Below, piece by piece: positions 60,795-64,000 of a stretch of DNA of 64,000 bases. This stretch comes from an uncultured bacterium. GTDB lineage: Bacteria; Vulcanimicrobiota; Xenobia; Xenobiales; Xenobiaceae. The notes under the pieces are model-generated. The model was given only the letters and a program-made list of their open reading frames with translations, was not told the origin of the DNA and did not search any database. The stretch covers positions 12,103-76,102 of the forward strand of contig CAKTUZ010000014.1 of the NCBI GenBank assembly GCA_934621605.1, given 5' to 3'. The translations under genes and the position numbers were made by a program. Each line of letters opens with the position of its first letter. The first letter of the stretch is position 1.

Positions 60795-61469
60795 CTAAGT
60801 TTCCAAATTGATTTTGGTGGCACCTAAATCTGTCAATTTTGCAATAATATCGGCTTTAGTTACCGAATTTTCGACAGCAATGGAAGTTTCGATAAAGAGC
60901 TCTTGATCTTCTTGGCTTATAGCCAATTTGCGTATCCTAATTCCACCTGTGCTCAGCTGAAGGCGCATTTTTTCTAAAATGCCGGGGGTGTTTGGTAGAG
61001 AAACACTTAGGTAAAGAAGATTAGAGCCTGTGAAGACTGGTTCTAAACGGCGCAGAGTTACTAAAGTGAGTAGTGAAATCGCACAGGTCGCTCCGGCAAC
61101 GATAAAGGCACCAGCTCCGCAACCCATACCTATGGCAGCTACAACCCAAAGGGTCGCTGCGGTAGTAAGGCCGTGAACAGTAGCTCCGTGTTTCATAATG
61201 GCGCCCGCCCCTAAAAAACCTATGCCGCTGACAATTTGAGCTGCTACTCGAGCCGGATCACGTGGTCCTTCGTTATACGAAAAAAAATAAATGGAAAGCA
61301 TAGTAAACAGAGCCGAACCGATAGAAACCATAACATGAGTTCTCAGACCGGCTGTACGATTCATAATCTCCCGTTCCATACCGATAAAGCCGCCCAAAAG
61401 GGCGGCCGCTACCAGGCGGGAAGCCAACATAAATTCGGTTTGCAAACCTATATTTTCCATTTCCTCCAA
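60795..61469 (-). CDS. MgtC/SapB-family membrane protein
   Basis: The 224-residue protein has five or so membrane segments in residues 15-145 with MgtC signatures: LLGGFIGMEREIMNRTAGLRTH, SGIGFLGAGAIMKHG and GLTTAATLWVVAAIGM. A cytosolic ACT-like C-terminal domain follows (LYLSVSLPNTPGILEKMRLQ). MgtC proteins modulate magnesium homeostasis, ATP synthase and growth in stress. The start may be TTG 61469, which directly follows the stop of the DUF493 gene, or ATG 61460 inside GGAGGAAATG; the two genes are coupled either way. Confidence 0.93.
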   Translation of the reverse strand: MEEMENIGLQTEFMLASRLVAAALLGGFIGMEREIMNRTAGLRTHVMVSIGSALFTMLSIYFFSYNEGPRDPARVAAQIVSGIGFLGAGAIMKHGATVHGLTTAATLWVVAAIGMGCGAGAFIVAGATCAISLLTLVTLRRLEPVFTGSNLLYLSVSLPNTPGILEKMRLQLSTGGIRIRKLAISQEDQELFIETSIAVENSVTKADIIAKLTDLGATKINLET

Positions 61470-61853
61470 TTAGAGCATGGCCATTACACGCTCGTCAGCT
61501 TTCAATTCGGCATAAATCGCATCCAATTGTTCACGACTGTCAGCCATAATATCTATAGTGACAGATACGAAACGTCCCTTGCTACTTTTTGTTATGTGAC
61601 AATGTTCCAGGGCCAGTTCCGGCACATGTTTTTTTACGAGTTTGTGGGCGTGACCCAAGAAGTCTTCTTCTGCATTGCCAAACACCTTGATGGGGAAACG
61701 GCAGGGAAACTTAAGGGCTGTTCCTCGACCGCCGTGTTTATTGATAAAAGCTTCTGAAGCATCATTGAGCTTGGCTGCCTCTTCTTTGTGAGCGTGACAA
61801 CCGCAGCTGCAGTGTTCGTCGTGGTGATGTTCGTGATGATTATTTTCGCTCAT
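61470..61853 (-). CDS. DUF493/YbeD-family protein with His/Cys-rich N-terminal tail
   Basis: Residues 45-127 match the YbeD/DUF493 family of small ferredoxin-fold, ACT-like regulatory proteins: FPCRFPIKVFGNAEEDF, SSKGRFVSVTIDI and SREQLDAIYAELKADERVMAML. Residues 1-25 are an unusual extension, HHEHHHDEHCSCGCHAHKEE, that looks like a binding site for zinc, nickel or copper. The CSCGCH core is identical to that in the large protein at 1-2673. It is immediately upstream of and coupled to the mgtC-like gene, so a link to divalent metal homeostasis is plausible. Confidence 0.88.
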   Translation of the reverse strand: MSENNHHEHHHDEHCSCGCHAHKEEAAKLNDASEAFINKHGGRGTALKFPCRFPIKVFGNAEEDFLGHAHKLVKKHVPELALEHCHITKSSKGRFVSVTIDIMADSREQLDAIYAELKADERVMAML

Positions 61854-61906
61854 ATGTTAATTCAAGCCTCACTTAGTCTGTTTTCTCTGATTCTAACCGA
61901 CTAAAG

Positions 61907-64000
61907 TTATTTTTTCATTTTTTTAGTCTTTGATTTCTGTTTGTTAGCTTTCTTTTTAGCTTTGGCTTTAGCTTCTTTTTCTTTATCGGCCGCTTGTTTT
62001 TTGGTAAAAGCTTCTACCGCATTGGTGCTGGCTTCTTCTTCCAGCGTTTCCTCTTCTTCTTCTTCGGGTTCGTTGGTTATTTTTGGAGAAGCTAAAGGAG
62101 AAATATAAGTATCGGTCGCATCCCAGTTATAGTTCCACTTTGTCCATTTGTCAGGCTGGCGTAATCCTTCAGGTGTTCCCAGTCTGGTAGAATAACTCTT
62201 CAAAGCTTGACCGGCACTAATTCTGACAGTTTGCAAGGTGCCCGTAGTATAACCTACAACACACATGCCGCGATAAACGCTGAGCAAGGTAAATTGATTA
62301 CCCTTAGCGTCGGTTTTTAAAGCCACAGCATACATTGTGTTTTTATCGTTGACCGGAGTAATACGTACCTGGGGAGTCATTATAAATACCATACTCTCAG
62401 GCGTACTGTAAGCGAAGACTCTACCTTGTCTGAGGAAGAATCCGCTTAAAAATCGACCGTTTTTATCAGTTTTTAAGTTCTCAATTAGCAAATCACTGTA
62501 TTTGTCAATACGTAAATTGCCACCATTACGTAAAGCCATAACGTTATAGGGAGATTTTTCGCTGATTAAGCGGCTGTCGACTGGAACCATATCTCCTTTA
62601 TGGACAGGAATATAGCCCTGTTGATAGTTTGTCTTTAAGTCGTGAGTCTCAATAGGTAATAAAGGCACTTCGTAATCTGAAGCAAACCATTTTAAAACAT
62701 TGCTGATATTCAGAATACCAACCACGATGGCTACGCCGACAATAAAGAGGAAAGCTCCCCAATACCTTTGCTTACGCCAGAAAGAATCAGTTTTATAATA
62801 TTGCTTCCATTCTTTCTCCCAGCGTTTGAGCTCTTCCATACGACGCATGCGCCGTTCCAGAACAGATTCATGCTTTTTGGTAATTTTATAGGGCTTTTCG
62901 TTCTCGCGTTTATGCTGCTTTTTAGGCTGCTTTTTAATTTCCGAACCAAGAATGGCCGACCAGTGTTCCTCAGGCGATTTATCAAACTTTTTAGGGCCTG
63001 CTGCCGCTTCTTCGTCTAAAGGCGTAAACGGCAGGGGAGAACTGGGATTGAAAGTTTTGCTGCTGACAAACTCATAAAGGCTAGTTTGCAGTTGGAATAA
63101 GGCTCTCTGCTTCTGATAGAGATCAGACTGTTGCTCAAAGAGGTGCTTACGTTCAATGCTGGAGGTCTTTTCATCTTTAATTAGTTGCTCTAAGCGATTT
63201 TGCTGCTGCTCGTAGTAAGCCATATAGCTGGCGTAGTAAGATTGAATGTTGTTATATTCAGCCACACGTTGAGCTAACAGAGCTTTGCGTTCTTTCTCTT
63301 TGAGGAACTCCTTGGGAGGAGTAGCTGATACTGTTGGTACCGGTCGAGCGCTTTGTGTCTTACTTCCGCCTCTGTTGCTGGCACTATTTTTTAAAATGGG
63401 TTGATTGGGCACACTGGGACGACGCCGCGGTTTGGCCGCAGTTTCAGGAACATTTTTCACCGAAGTCGCAGATGTATTACGCGCAGTCGTATCTGTTGAT
63501 ACGTCGGCGCCAGGTTGAGTAGCCGGATAATTGGCAGCTTTGCCTGGTTGGTAAGGATCTGGAGTTCTTCTGGCTTGTGTTTGTGTGCCTAATGTAGACG
63601 TAGCTGTGCGCTGTTGTTGTGTAGTTTGTGCACTTAAATTAGGAGCTGTAGCCTGCTGTGGCTGTGTCTGTGCGCCCAATGTGGGGGCAGTAGTGCGTTG
63701 CTGTTGCGGTTGAGCTCCTAATGTAGGCGCGGCACCGCGTGTCTGTGTCCCCAAAGAGGCAGCCGTGCGCGGCTGATAAGGCTGCGCTCCCAAAGCTGGA
63801 GTTGGGCGCTGCTGCGTAGGCTGTGCACTTAAAGTAGGAGTTGTAGCCTGCTGTGGCTGCGTCTGTGCGCCTAATGTAGGGGCAGTAGTGCGTTGCCGTT
63901 GCGGTTGAGCTCCTAATGTGGGTGCGGCACCGCGTGTCTGTGTCCCCAAAGAGGCAGCCGTGCGCGGCTGATAAGGCTGCGCTCCCAAAGCTGGAGTTGG
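61907..64000 (-). CDS. Repeat-rich membrane protein with FecR-like domain (5' partial)
   Basis: The frame stays open to base 64000, so the true start is outside the window and the TTG at 63988 is not the start. The N-terminal part is a Gln/Thr/Pro/Ala-rich region built from 65-residue repeats and shorter TLGAQ units, followed by a Ser/Pro linker, a coiled coil (about 250 residues in, Tyr/Gln/Leu-rich), and a very basic stretch. One membrane segment (GAFLFIVGVAIVVGILNI) follows. The outer part resembles a FecR domain: LRNGGNLRIDKYSDLLI, LRQGRVFAYS and VRISAGQALKSY. The C-terminus is a Glu run and then a Lys/Ala-rich tail. It may sense or assemble at the envelope. The FecR call is an inference from strand order. 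Confidence 0.8.
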   Translation of the reverse strand, partial: PTPALGAQPYQPRTAASLGTQTRGAAPTLGAQPQRQRTTAPTLGAQTQPQQATTPTLSAQPTQQRPTPALGAQPYQPRTAASLGTQTRGAAPTLGAQPQQQRTTAPTLGAQTQPQQATAPNLSAQTTQQQRTATSTLGTQTQARRTPDPYQPGKAANYPATQPGADVSTDTTARNTSATSVKNVPETAAKPRRRPSVPNQPILKNSASNRGGSKTQSARPVPTVSATPPKEFLKEKERKALLAQRVAEYNNIQSYYASYMAYYEQQQNRLEQLIKDEKTSSIERKHLFEQQSDLYQKQRALFQLQTSLYEFVSSKTFNPSSPLPFTPLDEEAAAGPKKFDKSPEEHWSAILGSEIKKQPKKQHKRENEKPYKITKKHESVLERRMRRMEELKRWEKEWKQYYKTDSFWRKQRYWGAFLFIVGVAIVVGILNISNVLKWFASDYEVPLLPIETHDLKTNYQQGYIPVHKGDMVPVDSRLISEKSPYNVMALRNGGNLRIDKYSDLLIENLKTDKNGRFLSGFFLRQGRVFAYSTPESMVFIMTPQVRITPVNDKNTMYAVALKTDAKGNQFTLLSVYRGMCVVGYTTGTLQTVRISAGQALKSYSTRLGTPEGLRQPDKWTKWNYNWDATDTYISPLASPKITNEPEEEEEETLEEEASTNAVEAFTKKQAADKEKEAKAKAKKKANKQKSKTKKMKK
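63592..64000 (-). repeat. 195-bp in-frame tandem repeat
   Basis: Two units of exactly 195 bases (65 codons) are visible; for example the same 15 bases occur at 63786-63800 and 63981-63995. They are nearly identical in DNA sequence, with few substitutions, and encode PTPALGAQPYQPRTAAS-type units. The array runs past the window edge, and degenerate TLGAQ-type sub-repeats extend to about 63592. Confidence 0.9.

Overview
The window looks like chromosomal DNA of a bacterium, probably an anaerobic and possibly host-associated one. It is dense with single-copy metabolic and housekeeping genes and has moderate GC. GTG and TTG starts are common, and intergenic spaces are short, often holding one compact hairpin terminator between convergent genes. 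I see no insertion sequences, phage genes, CRISPR arrays, rRNA or tRNA. Non-phototrophic, anaerobe-style metabolism (selenium-type molybdenum hydroxylases, cobamide salvage) sits beside a squalene-hopene cyclase, a YbeD/DUF493 protein and a eukaryote-like Ser/Thr kinase. I would not name a phylum from this; a poorly cultured lineage is a reasonable guess.

Layout. 1-4.7 kb: a large unknown cytosolic protein with a His/Cys-rich insert, convergent with and overlapping a polytopic membrane protein. 5.0-7.3 kb: ispG followed by three DsrE/F/H (TusD/C/B)-like sulfur-carrier genes. 7.4-11.0 kb: cobT, a CbiR-like cobamide phosphodiesterase, cobU and cobS, a complete set for removing and rebuilding the lower ligand of cobamides. 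11-14.8 kb: a BamE-like lipid-less exported protein, an RlmL-type rRNA methyltransferase, a J-domain/TPR protein and an apparent pseudo-PLP barrel. 14.8-22.7 kb: a molybdenum hydroxylase locus with one three-subunit enzyme, one fused enzyme of the selenium-dependent type, a MocA-like cytidylyltransferase and a fusion of a degenerate nucleotidyltransferase to a ModE-type DNA-binding domain. 22.9-31.6 kb: GNAT, an exported unknown, a YihX-like phosphatase, MalQ, a small unknown, PepT and another unknown. 31.6-43.8 kb: squalene-hopene cyclase with a small membrane partner, a Ser/Thr kinase with a pseudo-cyclase domain, a large exported transglutaminase-like protein, a lethal-factor-like zinc peptidase, NadE and an exported unknown. 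44-53.3 kb: a family B DNA polymerase, an M32 carboxypeptidase, groES-groEL, a small exported protein and an acyl-CoA synthetase. 53.4-64 kb: UDP-glucose pyrophosphorylase, CoaD with a SepIVA-like coiled-coil partner, an MsmK/UgpC-type ABC ATPase, a JAMM-TM-LysM protein with an NlpC/P60 hydrolase, an HtrA protease, MgtC, a DUF493 protein and a repeat-rich FecR-like membrane protein cut by the window edge.

A recurring theme is recognisable enzyme folds whose catalytic residues appear lost: the glutaminase half of NadE, the transglutaminase core of the 1147-residue exported protein, the proofreading exonuclease of the B-family polymerase, the cyclase-like domain of the kinase, the nucleotidyltransferase half of the ModE fusion, and a PLP-barrel-like protein. 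Each call rests on motif reading by eye and needs an alignment or a structure model. The most novel architecture I can support is the JAMM metalloprotease-TM-LysM protein in an operon with an NlpC/P60 hydrolase. A second unusual signal is an identical Cys/His motif, CSCGCH, in two unrelated proteins at opposite ends of the window.
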